Shown here one piece after another: positions 39,533 through 47,945 of a stretch of 64,000 nt of DNA. The DNA comes from Gemmatimonadota bacterium. Its GTDB lineage: Bacteria > Gemmatimonadota > Gemmatimonadetes > Longimicrobiales > Gaopeijiaceae. The notes under the pieces are model-generated. The model was not told the origin of the DNA. It made no database searches and saw only the letters and a list, made by a program, of their open reading frames with translations. The stretch lies in assembly GCA_026706635.1 (NCBI GenBank), contig JAPOYJ010000055.1, positions 1-64,000 of the forward strand, written 5' to 3'. The translations under genes were made by a program, and so were the position numbers. Every line of letters starts with the position of its first letter. Position 1 is the stretch's first letter.

Positions 39533-41227
39533 CTACAGGAACTGGATGAGCAGGAAGGCTGCGAGCAGGATCGCAACCCAGAGCACGGTGCTCCCTGCGG
39601 GCCAGCTCCGCGCCAGCACGCCCCGCGGGCCGTGCGCCACAAATGCGCCCCGCACCGTGCGGCGGACCAGGCCGTGTACGGCCGGGCGCAGCTGGACGTC
39701 CATGGTCTTTCCCGCCCGTCCCAGCGCGATGGCCAACCGGTTCAGGGGTCGCCGAACAACCCAATCGACATCCAAGTTAACCGATCGGAGCTCCGGCGGA
39801 TACAACCCGGTGAGCTTCAGACCACAGAACGCGAGCGCGGAAAAAAACAGAATCTGCAGCTGACTGATTATGTGAGCCGACGTAAACGGTTGATACGTAA
39901 CCTCATACGGCAGATTGGGATACAGAAGCAGAGTCGGCCAGACCCCGTTGACCATGCTGAGTGCCGCGGCAATCGTCATGGCAATCAACATGCTGTTTGG
40001 GGCTTCCTTGACCCGGATCCCCGAGTCGTGCGCAAAGAACGCAAAGAAGGGGATCTTGATCCCGGCATGGTGAAACACACCCGCCGACGCGAAGAGCAGC
40101 ATCAGCCACACTACGTTATAGCCTTCGTACAGTGCAGCTCCCATGACCAGCGACTTGCTCACAAACCCGCTAAAGAGCGGAAACGCCGAGATCGAGGCAG
40201 CCCCAACCATGCAGAGCCCGGCGGTCTTGGGCATCGACTTGTAGAGGCCGCCCAGATCGCTGCCGTTGATGTTCCCCGTCCGGTAGAGCACCGCACCCAT
40301 CGACATAAACAGCAGCCCCTTGAAGAGCACGTCGTTGAAGGCGTGGGCCACCGCCCCGTTCACGGCCAGCTCCGTTCCGATTCCGATTCCGCACACCATG
40401 AAGCCGAGCTGGTTGATCATGCTGTATCCGAGGACCCGGCGAAGATCGTTCTCGATCACCGCGTAGAAGATCGGAAAGGACGTCATTGCCGCGCCGATCC
40501 AAACGAGTGCTTCTTCTCCGGCAAACCCGCGAGCCAGTGCGTAGACCGCGACCTTGGTCGTAAAGGCACTGAGGAACACCGTCCCGCTGTAGGTCGATTC
40601 CGGGTACGCGTCGGTCAGCCACGTGTGCAACATTGGGAACGCGGCCTTGACTCCGAACGCGAGCATGATGGCGAGCCCGCCCGGCGAATCCAGCCCGATG
40701 TCGCCGAAGGCGACCGAGCCAGTGGCATTGGCGTGGACCAGAATCCCAGCAAGAAGCAGAGCCCCGGAGCCAATCTGCACGATCAGGTAGCGCATCCCCG
40801 CCCTGAACGAACGCTCTCCCGTACGCGCCCAAATCAGAAAGACCGAGCTCACCGCCAGGATTTCCCAGAAGACGAACAACGTGACGAGATCGCCTGCCTG
40901 AACCGCGCCCACCGCGGCACCGGCGTAGACCAGGGCCACCGGCGACTCGATGCGGCTGCGCGAACGCAGAGCGAACACCAGTCCGATGAATGCAGCAATG
41001 TGGAAAAGCCACCCGAACAGACGACTCAGCCCGTCAATCCTCACGAGCGTCAGCTCCTGTCCGAACAACGTGGCGCGGCCGAACTCGGCGTCCCCTACGG
41101 AAAGGACCAGGGCCAGGCCCGCGAGCGGCAGTGCCAGGAGGTACGCCGTCCGAAGCCGCCCGCGCAGGAACGGCACCAACACGGCCCCCAGGATCATGAC
41201 TGCGGCTGGAGGCAGACTACCCATCAT
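39533..41227 (-). CDS. MrpD-like proton-conducting antiporter subunit (third copy)
   Basis: 564 residues. The start is set at 41227 because GAGGAGT lies 7 bases upstream and the preceding gene ends just inside. The NuoL/M/N (proton_antipo_M) core has about 14 membrane segments: DLVTLFVFWEILAVSSVFLI with the functional Glu, FGVKAAFPMLHTWLTDAYPE with the key Lys, TKVAVYALARGFAG, VLGYSMINQLGFMVCGIG and AVAHAFNDVLFKGLLFMSMG. A C-terminal extension with VNLDVDWVVRRPLNRLAIA and a last helix is like MrpA/NuoL-type long forms. It probably conducts H+ in exchange for Na+ within the Mrp complex. Confidence 0.9.
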   Translation of the reverse strand: MMGSLPPAAVMILGAVLVPFLRGRLRTAYLLALPLAGLALVLSVGDAEFGRATLFGQELTLVRIDGLSRLFGWLFHIAAFIGLVFALRSRSRIESPVALVYAGAAVGAVQAGDLVTLFVFWEILAVSSVFLIWARTGERSFRAGMRYLIVQIGSGALLLAGILVHANATGSVAFGDIGLDSPGGLAIMLAFGVKAAFPMLHTWLTDAYPESTYSGTVFLSAFTTKVAVYALARGFAGEEALVWIGAAMTSFPIFYAVIENDLRRVLGYSMINQLGFMVCGIGIGTELAVNGAVAHAFNDVLFKGLLFMSMGAVLYRTGNINGSDLGGLYKSMPKTAGLCMVGAASISAFPLFSGFVSKSLVMGAALYEGYNVVWLMLLFASAGVFHHAGIKIPFFAFFAHDSGIRVKEAPNSMLIAMTIAAALSMVNGVWPTLLLYPNLPYEVTYQPFTSAHIISQLQILFFSALAFCGLKLTGLYPPELRSVNLDVDWVVRRPLNRLAIALGRAGKTMDVQLRPAVHGLVRRTVRGAFVAHGPRGVLARSWPAGSTVLWVAILLAAFLLIQFL

Positions 41228-41549
41228 CGTAATACTCCTCACGCCGCATCAGGATCTTGCGCATCTCACGAGCCGCCAAGACCAGCAACACGCAGGCCAC
41301 GAAGCCGTAGAACGCGTAGAACCCCGGGAGACCGTCCATACCGCTGTCAGGGTGCCGTAGTTCGGGCACGCCCGCCCTCGCCTGAAACCAGCTGACGATA
41401 TCCAGGACGAACACCACCGCGCAGGCCGCGTAGAGCCCGAAAATGACGCGTCTCACATTGCGCGGGTTGTCGAAAATGCCCGGCTTGTCATCGTGGACGC
41501 CCTCGGCGCTGCCGTGATCGCGACTACCGTCGGGGTGCTGGGTTCCCAT
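41217..41549 (-). CDS. Small two-helix membrane protein in the Mrp operon
   Basis: 110 residues between two antiporter D subunits. Hydrophilic, Asp/His-rich N-terminus (DGSRDHGSAEGVHDDKPGIF), membrane segment VIFGLYAACAVVFVLDIVSW, a loop with GVPELRHPDSGMDGLPGFYA and membrane segment YGFVACVLLVLAAREMRKIL ending with charged EEYYDDG. Proteins of this shape occur in Mrp-like operons that carry several D subunits, and may be an accessory subunit. It overlaps the next gene's ribosome site and start, so translation is coupled. No enzymatic motif was seen. Confidence 0.8.
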   Translation of the reverse strand: MGTQHPDGSRDHGSAEGVHDDKPGIFDNPRNVRRVIFGLYAACAVVFVLDIVSWFQARAGVPELRHPDSGMDGLPGFYAFYGFVACVLLVLAAREMRKILMRREEYYDDG

Positions 41550-41553
41550 CGCT

Positions 41554-43044
41554 CTAGCCCCCCGCCGCCGCGGCGATTGGTTGTAGCAGCTGGAACGCGC
41601 GGTCGGCCCAGAAAATGAGCGCGATGCACCCCAGAGCCACGAACGAGAGCGCGATCAGGCACCACGCCGGGGCCTCGTTGAGCACCGTACCCCCCTGCGG
41701 GCCGCCACCCGCGGTTTCCCCTTCCGGTTTGGATAAGAACGCCAGGATCGGGATCGGGAGCAGGTAGGCGACGTTTAGCAAGGTGCTGACTACAAGGACG
41801 GCTGCCAGCGCAATCTGCCCGGAGTCGAGCGTGGCTCCGAGCAGGTACCACTTGCTGACGCTCCCCGCGAGCGGAGGCACACCGACCACGCTCAGCGCGC
41901 CTATCAGGAACGCGGCCATTGTCACGGGCATGGTGCGCCCCAGCCCTCGCATCTGTGAGACCTCGGTCTTGTGAGCGGCCACGTAAATCGCGCCGGCACA
42001 GAAAAACAGCGTGATCTTCCCGAATGCGTGGGTGACGATGTGCGCCCCGCCACCGCCGACGCCCAGAGTGCTGGCCAGCATCGCACCGAGGACGACGTAC
42101 GACAGCTGGCTTACCGTGGAGTACGCCAGGCGCGCCTTCAGGTTGTCCTTGGTGAGCGCCACCAGCGAGCCCAGGATGATCGTCGCCGCGGCCACCCAGG
42201 TGAGCCATGCCGACGCGCCAGCCTCGGCCAGGAAGTCGATCCCGAAGACGTAGACCGTCACCTTGAGAACGGCGAAGACCCCTGCCTTGACGACCGCCAC
42301 CGCGTGCAGAAGCGCGCTCACGGGCGTGGGCGCGACCATGGCGGCAGGGAGCCAGCGGTGCAGAGGCATCACGGCCGCCTTGCCGATCCCGAAGACGTAG
42401 AGGCCGAGGAGGACGGGCACCGCCGCGCCTGCTACCTCTCCCGCGAGGATGCCGCCCTGCCGGAAGTCGAGCGTCCCGGCTACGGCGTACGTCCAGACGA
42501 TCGCCAGGAGGAGGAAGGCGATCGAGGTCGTGAGGAGTATCCCCAGGTAGACCCGCCCCGCCCGCCTCGCCTTGGCCGTGCCCGCATGCGTGACCAGCGG
42601 GAAGGTCGTGAGCGAGAGCAGCTCGTAGAAGACGAAGAGGGTGAACAGGTTGCCGGCGAAGGCGACTCCCATCGCCGAGGCGATCGCGAAGGCGAAGAAG
42701 AGGTAGTAGCGCGTCTGGTTGCTCTCGCGGTTGCCCCGCATGTACCCGATCGAGTACATGGTGGTGACGATCCATAGGAACGAGGCGACCAGCGCGAAGA
42801 GGACGCCGAGCGGCTCGGCCTCGAGCGTGACGGAAATTCCCGGAATCGGCTCGGCGAGCGCCAGCGATGGACGGCCGCCCCCGCTCACGGACGCGTAGAT
42901 CCGCAGAACGATCGCGAAGAGAGCCCCAGCCGTGAGCAGGCTGGCCGCCTCGCGTGCGTTCGGACTCCGCCGCAGCAGTGCTATGGAGACCGCACCGGCA
43001 ACCGGAAGGGCCAGCGACAGGCCCAGCATCGTCGCAGCCGTCAC
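41554..43044 (-). CDS. MrpD-like proton-conducting antiporter subunit (second copy)
   Basis: 496 residues, about 14 membrane segments of the proton_antipo_M family: TLFVFYELLSLTTFPLVTHA (Glu), FGIGKAAVMPLHRWLPAAMV (Lys), LLHAVAVVKAGVFAVLKVTV, AYSTVSQLSYVVLGAMLAST and HIVTHAFGKITLFFCAGAIY. It lies 13 bases after the first D copy. The LHAVAVVKAGVFAVLKV wording is nearer to MrpA/NuoL than to MrpD proper, so it may fill the role of the missing MrpA antiporter domain. Confidence 0.9.
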   Translation of the reverse strand: MTAATMLGLSLALPVAGAVSIALLRRSPNAREAASLLTAGALFAIVLRIYASVSGGGRPSLALAEPIPGISVTLEAEPLGVLFALVASFLWIVTTMYSIGYMRGNRESNQTRYYLFFAFAIASAMGVAFAGNLFTLFVFYELLSLTTFPLVTHAGTAKARRAGRVYLGILLTTSIAFLLLAIVWTYAVAGTLDFRQGGILAGEVAGAAVPVLLGLYVFGIGKAAVMPLHRWLPAAMVAPTPVSALLHAVAVVKAGVFAVLKVTVYVFGIDFLAEAGASAWLTWVAAATIILGSLVALTKDNLKARLAYSTVSQLSYVVLGAMLASTLGVGGGGAHIVTHAFGKITLFFCAGAIYVAAHKTEVSQMRGLGRTMPVTMAAFLIGALSVVGVPPLAGSVSKWYLLGATLDSGQIALAAVLVVSTLLNVAYLLPIPILAFLSKPEGETAGGGPQGGTVLNEAPAWCLIALSFVALGCIALIFWADRAFQLLQPIAAAAGG

Positions 43045-43057
43045 GGTTCACCCGCGC

Positions 43058-44536
43058 TCATGACCCGACCCCCGACATCAGCACCCTCGCCGCCTGCTCG
43101 GCGGTCGCCACGGTGGACTTGGCGAACACCCCGAAGTAGATGCTGGCCGCTGCGAGCACCCATGTCGGGAGCAGCAGCCCCGGGGGAGCTTCCACCGCGC
43201 GCCCGTCACCCTCGTAGGGGCGCATGTACGCGGTCTCCACGACCCGCCACACGTACACCAGCGCCAGCAGCGAGGCGAGCAGCACGACGACCGCCACCGG
43301 CCACCAGCCCCGCTCAATCGCGCCCAGGATGAGATACCACTTGCTCACGAAGCCCACCGTGAGCGGCACCCCCACGAGGCTCAGGCCACCGACCAGGAAG
43401 GCCGCCATCGTCCACGGCATCCTCCTCCCCAGCCCGGCCATCGCGTCGATGTGGGCCGACCCGATCCGGTAGACCACGCACCCCATCGCCATGAAGAGCG
43501 CCCCCTTCATGAGCGCATGGTTGAAGAGGTGCAGCAGCGTGGCCGTCAGTCCGGTCACCGACGCGAGCGAGAGCCCCAGGACAACATACCCGATCTGCGC
43601 CACCGACGAGTACGCCAGCAGGCGCTTCACATCCACTTGGAGGACCGCAACCATCGACATGCTCGCGATCGCCACCAGCGCCAGCGGCAGCAGCACCCGG
43701 TCGAGAGCCATGGTGCCGAACGAGAAGGGCGCGCCGAAGATCGTAAGGAAGAACCGGAGCAGCATGTAGACCGCGACCTTGGTGGCCGTGGAGGCCAGGA
43801 AGGCGGTCACCGCGGAAGGGGCGAAGGCGTAGGCGTTGGGGAGCCACAGGTGGAGCGGGAAGAGCGCCAGTTTGAGGCAGCACCCCACGCCCAGGAACCC
43901 GTAGGCGACCTTGACCGTACGCGAGTCCCACACCTCCGGCAGCAGCACGGCGAGGTCCGCCATGTTGAGCGACCCGGTCATTACATACAGGAGCCCGATC
44001 CCGATCACGATGAAGGTGGCCCCCACCGATCCCATGACGAGGTACCGAAAGGCCGCCGTGAGGGCGCGACGCCCGGTCCCCATCGCTATCAGCGCGTAGG
44101 CCGAGAGCGACGAGATCTCCAGGAAGACGAAGACGTTGAAGACATCCCCGGTGACGGCGATGCCCAGCAGTCCGGTCAGGCAGAGCAGGTAGGCGGCGTA
44201 GAAGAGGGGGATGCGCCGCCGCTCCACCTCGCTACTCACGCTCGCGATCATGTACGGCGACACGACCGAGGCGATCGTTCCCACGATGACGAGCACCCAG
44301 GCGTTGACCATGTCGACCCGGTATTCGATTCCGATCGGCGGGACCCAGTCCCCGATGGCGTACGAGACGACTCCGACCGCCCTGACCTCGCCGAGTAGCG
44401 CGAGCGCCACCGCCAGCGTCGCCCAGCTCGCCAGAACCGCCAGCGCCCCGGCGGCCCGCGCGCTGCGGAGGAGAGCGCAGACGGGGGCCGCCAATAGCGG
44501 CGCCAAGACCTGGAGCACCGGGAGGTGGTCGGACAT
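43058..44536 (-). CDS. mrpD: MrpD monovalent cation/H+ antiporter subunit
   Basis: 492 residues; the ATG at 44536 overlaps the mrpC stop (ATGA). NuoN/MrpD features: DVFNVFVFLEISSLSAYALI (Glu in the fifth segment), FLGVGCCLKLALFPLHLWLP (Lys), FLASTATKVAVYMLLRFFLT, AYSSVAQIGYVVLGLSLASV and LLHLFNHALMKGALFMAMG. Length and order are normal for MrpD. It forms one proton channel of the multisubunit antiporter and is essential in known Mrp systems. Confidence 0.92.
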   Translation of the reverse strand: MSDHLPVLQVLAPLLAAPVCALLRSARAAGALAVLASWATLAVALALLGEVRAVGVVSYAIGDWVPPIGIEYRVDMVNAWVLVIVGTIASVVSPYMIASVSSEVERRRIPLFYAAYLLCLTGLLGIAVTGDVFNVFVFLEISSLSAYALIAMGTGRRALTAAFRYLVMGSVGATFIVIGIGLLYVMTGSLNMADLAVLLPEVWDSRTVKVAYGFLGVGCCLKLALFPLHLWLPNAYAFAPSAVTAFLASTATKVAVYMLLRFFLTIFGAPFSFGTMALDRVLLPLALVAIASMSMVAVLQVDVKRLLAYSSVAQIGYVVLGLSLASVTGLTATLLHLFNHALMKGALFMAMGCVVYRIGSAHIDAMAGLGRRMPWTMAAFLVGGLSLVGVPLTVGFVSKWYLILGAIERGWWPVAVVVLLASLLALVYVWRVVETAYMRPYEGDGRAVEAPPGLLLPTWVLAAASIYFGVFAKSTVATAEQAARVLMSGVGS

Positions 44537-45078
44537 CAGGCGTCGGCCTCAGCGCCGCTAGGAGCGGTCAGCGCCCGCCGAGCGGGGAATTTTCCCAGGA
44601 TTTCGTGGATTATCTCCCCCCGGCCCCGCCTCCACTCCGCCTCCTCCATCTCCTCCTCGATCCGGTTGATTTCATCCTCCTCCATCGTCCCGTAGGCCTC
44701 CTTGACGCGGACGGCCAGCGCGAGACCCACGGAGGTGACCGCGATGCCGACCACGATCGCTGTCAGGATCAGGACATGCGGCAGCGGGTTGGAGTACAGG
44801 ATTTCGGCAGCCGTCTCGCCCATCATCTCCACGCCACCGCTCGTGTCCGCACCGCCGTGGCCCTTGCCCGTCCCCTTCGGCTCGACGAGGATCGGCGGAG
44901 TCCCCCCCTTGATTCTCCCCATGCTAATGTACAACATGAATACAGATGTCTGAAATACATTCAGTCCAACGATTTTCTTGACGAGATTGCCACGAGAAAT
45001 GAGGGTGTAGAAGCCCACCATCATCAGCAAAATGACAACCCAGTAGTTGTAGTGCGACACGAACAGGTCGATGATCAC
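44536..45078 (-). CDS. mrpC: MrpC (NuoK-like) antiporter subunit
   Basis: 180 residues from a GTG at 45078 overlapping the mrpB stop. Three NuoK-like membrane segments: NYWVVILLMMVGFYTLISRG, VGLNVFQTSVFMLYISMGRI and PLPHVLILTAIVVGIAVTSV then GLALAVRV. Between the second and third there is a Gly-rich loop (GTGKGHGGADTSGG). The C-terminal extension of about 50 acidic residues (DEINRIEEEMEEAEWRRGRG) is longer than the usual 110-residue MrpC. Confidence 0.9.
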   Translation of the reverse strand: MIIDLFVSHYNYWVVILLMMVGFYTLISRGNLVKKIVGLNVFQTSVFMLYISMGRIKGGTPPILVEPKGTGKGHGGADTSGGVEMMGETAAEILYSNPLPHVLILTAIVVGIAVTSVGLALAVRVKEAYGTMEEDEINRIEEEMEEAEWRRGRGEIIHEILGKFPARRALTAPSGAEADA

Positions 45079-45500
45079 TCGTCCCTCCCAGCGCGTCCGG
45101 CGAAGAGGTAGAAGACCATCGTCATCACCCCGAAGACCGTCACCAGGACTCCGAACTCGACCAGCAGGATGCCGTAGTGCTGGCCGTGCTTCGGATCGTG
45201 CGCGAGCGCGTTGTACCCGAGGTAGTTGTGGCCCAGGAGCATGGTCACGACGCCCACACCCGCAAAGATCAGCACGCCTAGCGCGGCGCACGCGCGCGCG
45301 AACCATGGCGGCAGTACCCGCTGCACCGCTTCCAGTCCGTACACGAGCGCCAGCAGGGCGAAGGCCGCCGCCAGTATGACGCCAGCCTGAAAGCCACCCC
45401 CGGGACCAAAATCGCCGTGGAAGTGAACGTAGAGGGCGAAGGTCACGATGAACGGCGTCACGATTCTGGCACCGACGCGCACGATGAAGTCGTCCCTCAT
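45075..45500 (-). CDS. mrpB: MrpB antiporter subunit
   Basis: 141 residues, ATG at 45500 overlapping the previous stop by ATGA. The MrpB/MnhB domain is clear: RIVTPFIVTFALYVHFHGDF, GPGGGFQAGVILAAAFALLA, AALGVLIFAGVGVVTMLLGH and HGQHYGILLVEFGVLVTVFG. Four membrane segments. The HGDFGPGGGFQAG motif is diagnostic. Confidence 0.95.
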   Translation of the reverse strand: MRDDFIVRVGARIVTPFIVTFALYVHFHGDFGPGGGFQAGVILAAAFALLALVYGLEAVQRVLPPWFARACAALGVLIFAGVGVVTMLLGHNYLGYNALAHDPKHGQHYGILLVEFGVLVTVFGVMTMVFYLFAGRAGRDE

Positions 45501-46069
45501 CGATCCGCCGCCCCGGCAGGGGCCTCGTCCGGTTCCGGCGCGGGTGTCCTTCTTCTGCCGGCCAGGAGCAGCATCACTCCCACCGCGGCGGCGAAGACCA
45601 CGGTCGTCTCGCCCATCGTGTCGTAGCCCCGATAGGATGCCAGCACCGAGGTGACCACGTTGGGAATGCCGATCTCCCGCGAGCTCTCCTCGAGGTAGTG
45701 GTCCGCCACATGGTGGTGCACCGGGTTGGCGGGATCTCCAAAGCCCGGAAGATCCATCGTTCCGTACACAAGCGTCGCTCCCGTGACGGCCACCACGACG
45801 AGCGGAAGAATGGGACGATGGCCTGGCCGAGCCTCTCGGTGCCCGACGAGGGCCAGCGCGCCCAGGAAGAGCACCGTCGAGATGCCAGCGCCGACCGCCG
45901 CCTCGGTGAAGGCCACATCCACGGCATCCATCACGGTGAAGAGCCCGGCCGAGAGCAGGGAGTAGACCCCGGCCAGCATCACGACCGCGAAGAGGTTCCG
46001 CACCCGGACCAGCGCCAGGGCGGTGGCTCCCAGGAGTGTGAAGAGCACGATTCCGACGACGTTGATCAC
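45497..46069 (-). CDS. MrpA C-terminal-like subunit (MbhD/MbhE type)
   Basis: 190 residues from a GTG at 46069 overlapping the mrpG stop. The first half is the DUF4040/MbhD domain: ALVRVRNLFAVVMLAGVYSL, AVDVAFTEAAVGAGISTVLF then LGALALVG. The second half resembles MbhE or the MrpB-like N-terminal part (VVTSVLASYRGYDTMGETTV). In classical Mrp systems both are fused to the C-terminus of MrpA; here they stand alone, so the MrpA function is split among separate genes, as in Mbh/group 2 Mrp operons. Confidence 0.88.
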   Translation of the reverse strand: MINVVGIVLFTLLGATALALVRVRNLFAVVMLAGVYSLLSAGLFTVMDAVDVAFTEAAVGAGISTVLFLGALALVGHREARPGHRPILPLVVVAVTGATLVYGTMDLPGFGDPANPVHHHVADHYLEESSREIGIPNVVTSVLASYRGYDTMGETTVVFAAAVGVMLLLAGRRRTPAPEPDEAPAGAADR

Positions 46070-46425
46070 CGGCCGCGATCTCCTCCCTCGGAGCCCGGCT
46101 CCGAACCGCCTTCGGCATCCGGGAGCGAGTATGGCTCGACCCCGCCAGCCAGTGCGGCCCTGGCGAGCGCGTGGGTGGCTACGGGGCAGGTGAACCAGAG
46201 GAACGCCAGGATGAGCACCAGCCTGACGGTCGCCGGGGTGAAGCCGCTATGGATGCACAGCCCCGCCAGGACAAGGCCAGCTCCCATCGTGTCGGTCATG
46301 CCCGCGGCGTGCATGCGGGTGAAGACATCGGGTAGGCGTACCATTCCCAGAGCTCCGGTCACCAGGAAGAAGGACCCCACGACGAGGAGCGCCCACGCCG
46401 ATACCGACGCGACCTGTTCCATCAT
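46066..46425 (-). CDS. mrpG: MrpG antiporter subunit
   Basis: 119 residues. Three membrane segments with VSAWALLVVGSFFLVTGALG, MVRLPDVFTRMHAAGMTDTM, GAGLVLAGLCIHSGFTPATV and LAFLWFTCPVATHALARAAL, the PhaG/MnhG/YufB pattern. The second ATG (46422) is also possible; the first overlaps the mrpF stop. C-terminal 25 residues are hydrophilic. Confidence 0.94.
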   Translation of the reverse strand: MMEQVASVSAWALLVVGSFFLVTGALGMVRLPDVFTRMHAAGMTDTMGAGLVLAGLCIHSGFTPATVRLVLILAFLWFTCPVATHALARAALAGGVEPYSLPDAEGGSEPGSEGGDRGR

Positions 46426-46715
46426 CCGCCCGCCCGCCCACCCCGGCGGCGGCGCGGCGCGATACCTAGGTCGCCGTACTCGATGTACTTGAGCACCGCT
46501 ATCGTGCCGATGAAGTTGATCAGCGCGTAGGCGAGTGCCAGATCGAGAAAATCCGGGCGGCCGTTCAGGAAGCCGAGTACGGCGAGCAGCACCACGGTCT
46601 TGGTCCCGACGTTGTTGAGAGCAAGCACGCGGTCGTACGCGGTGGGCCCGAGGAGTGCCCGGCACATGGCCAGCGTCATCGCAACGAGCAGCGCTGCCGC
46701 CGCGACCGCGAACAC
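46422..46715 (-). CDS. mrpF: MrpF antiporter subunit
   Basis: 97 residues from a GTG directly after the mrpE stop. Three membrane segments: MFAVAAAALLVAMTLAMCRA, GPTAYDRVLALNNVGTKTVV, LDLALAYALINFIGTIAVLK, the MrpF/PhaF pattern including the conserved Asp in YDRV. Needed for assembly of the complex. Confidence 0.93.
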   Translation of the reverse strand: MFAVAAAALLVAMTLAMCRALLGPTAYDRVLALNNVGTKTVVLLAVLGFLNGRPDFLDLALAYALINFIGTIAVLKYIEYGDLGIAPRRRRGGRAGG

Positions 46716-47252
46716 CTACGCCGCGTTCCCCTCCAGCCGCGACACGCGCTGGTTCATGGGGCTGTCCTCGGTGCCGTCCGCATCGCCGTGCACTATGGCG
46801 TGCACCTCGAAATCGTCGCCTGCGACACCGGCCGTGACGGTGCCGGGGGTCAGAGTAATCGAGTTCGCGTGGACAAAGCGCCCCAGCTCTGTGCGCTGCG
46901 ACGCGCGGAAGCGCACGATGCGGGGATCGACGCGAATCCGAGGCGAGAGGATGATCCTCGCCAAGGCGAAGTTGGAGCGGAAGATCTCCCAGGCTAGCCA
47001 CGGGAGGTAGCGCACGGCCCGCCCAGCGAGGTGGATCGGCACGGACTGCGCGTCAACTATGCCCATGCGCGCGCTGACATGGACGGCTGCGGTGCAAGTA
47101 GCCACCCCGAAGAAGATAAACAGGGGCTCGAAGTGGTTCGAAAGGAGGAGCCAGAGGGCAAAGAGCAAGCCCCAAAGCCATGGGATGCGAGTCAAGTTCG
47201 GTAGCCGTTCCCTCGCGCGTCTGTGTCCCCGAATAGTGCCAACGGCGGACAA
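46716..47252 (-). CDS. mrpE: MrpE antiporter subunit
   Basis: 178 residues if started at the TTG at 47252, one base after the lptE stop; a TTG at 47195 would give a more family-like length. MrpE features: WGLLFALWLLLSNHFEPLFI, RAVRYLPWLAWEIFRSNFAL, ILSPRIRVDPRIVRFRASQR, FVHANSITLTPGTVTAGVAG and DFEVHAIVHGDADG. It opens the Mrp operon, which runs leftward through mrpF, mrpG, the MbhD-like gene, mrpB, mrpC and three D-type genes. Confidence 0.92.
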   Translation of the reverse strand: MSAVGTIRGHRRARERLPNLTRIPWLWGLLFALWLLLSNHFEPLFIFFGVATCTAAVHVSARMGIVDAQSVPIHLAGRAVRYLPWLAWEIFRSNFALARIILSPRIRVDPRIVRFRASQRTELGRFVHANSITLTPGTVTAGVAGDDFEVHAIVHGDADGTEDSPMNQRVSRLEGNAA

Positions 47253-47253
47253 T

Positions 47254-47832
47254 CTACCAGTTGGACTGCGCTCCGTCCACGATCTCCTGAACGAGCAGCT
47301 CGATCGCCTCGGCGCGTCCGTCCTCCTCGGTCTCGCTGGCGTCGAGGTACTGACCCTCCACCTGCAGGCGCGAGTCGTCCCAGAGGATCGTGTACTCGGC
47401 GCGGTCGAGAATCTGCACCTCGACCGAGATCTGTACCTGACGCTGCAGCACCTCTACCGTCTCGGCCTCCCGGCCCCGCCGGTAGAGGGGCGCGTTCAGG
47501 TTGTAGCTTAGGATCGTCCCGCTGACGATCGCATCCGCCGCCTCCTCGCCCGCCAGGCTGAGGCCGAGGGCGCGGGGCAGCTCCTGGAGGAGGGCGTCGT
47601 AGATCTCCTGCGTCACCTCGAAGCGGCCGGTCTCGTTCTCGAAGGGCAGGATCGCGACGGTCCGGACGTGCGACGGCAGCCCCGCGCCCGCGCTGAAGGA
47701 GTAGTTGCACGCCCCGGCGGCCACCGAGGCCAAGAGAGTGACAACCGGTGCCGCTAGCAGCCCGTGGACAAGCCACCTGCGGCGTTCGAGGGGCGCTGCA
47801 TCCCCGCCGGACCGCTTCGCTCGCCGGTCCAT
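47254..47832 (-). CDS. lptE: LptE-like LPS-assembly lipoprotein with repeat-derived start
   Basis: 192 residues from the ATG at 47832. The mature part after the lipobox (TLLASVAAGACNYSF) has the LptE/DUF-like pattern TVAILPFENETGRFEVTQEI, YDALLQELPRALG, IVSGTILSYNLNAPLYRRG and RQVQISVEVQILDRAEYTIL. LptE plugs the LptD barrel that inserts lipopolysaccharide. The basic n-region of its signal peptide, MDRRAKRSGGDAAPLERRRW then LVHGLLA, is read from the CTAG element at 47754-47945, just as in rdgB. Without it no start and no positive n-region remain. Confidence 0.85.
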   Translation of the reverse strand: MDRRAKRSGGDAAPLERRRWLVHGLLAAPVVTLLASVAAGACNYSFSAGAGLPSHVRTVAILPFENETGRFEVTQEIYDALLQELPRALGLSLAGEEAADAIVSGTILSYNLNAPLYRRGREAETVEVLQRQVQISVEVQILDRAEYTILWDDSRLQVEGQYLDASETEEDGRAEAIELLVQEIVDGAQSNW

Positions 47833-47945
47833 ACTGTAATCTACACTTTGCAATATGTAATCCATGGTTTACAATGCGAGCGCCCCTAGCTTCGCTCTGC
47901 GTTGCTCCTCGGACCGGTAGCGCTGCTACCAGCGTCCGGGGTGCC
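47754..47945 (-). repeat. CTAG element with two 21-bp AT-rich units
   Basis: CTAGCAGCCCGTGGACAAGC, GCGCTGCATCCCCGCCGGAC, then units at 47834-47876 (GTAATCTACACTTTGCAATA and GTAATCCATGGTTTACAATG), GCTTCGCTCTGCGTTGCTCC and the hairpin CGGTAGCGCTGCTACC. It supplies the lptE start on one side and, past 47926, the last codons and TAG stop of the next lipoprotein gene on the other. Confidence 0.88.
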
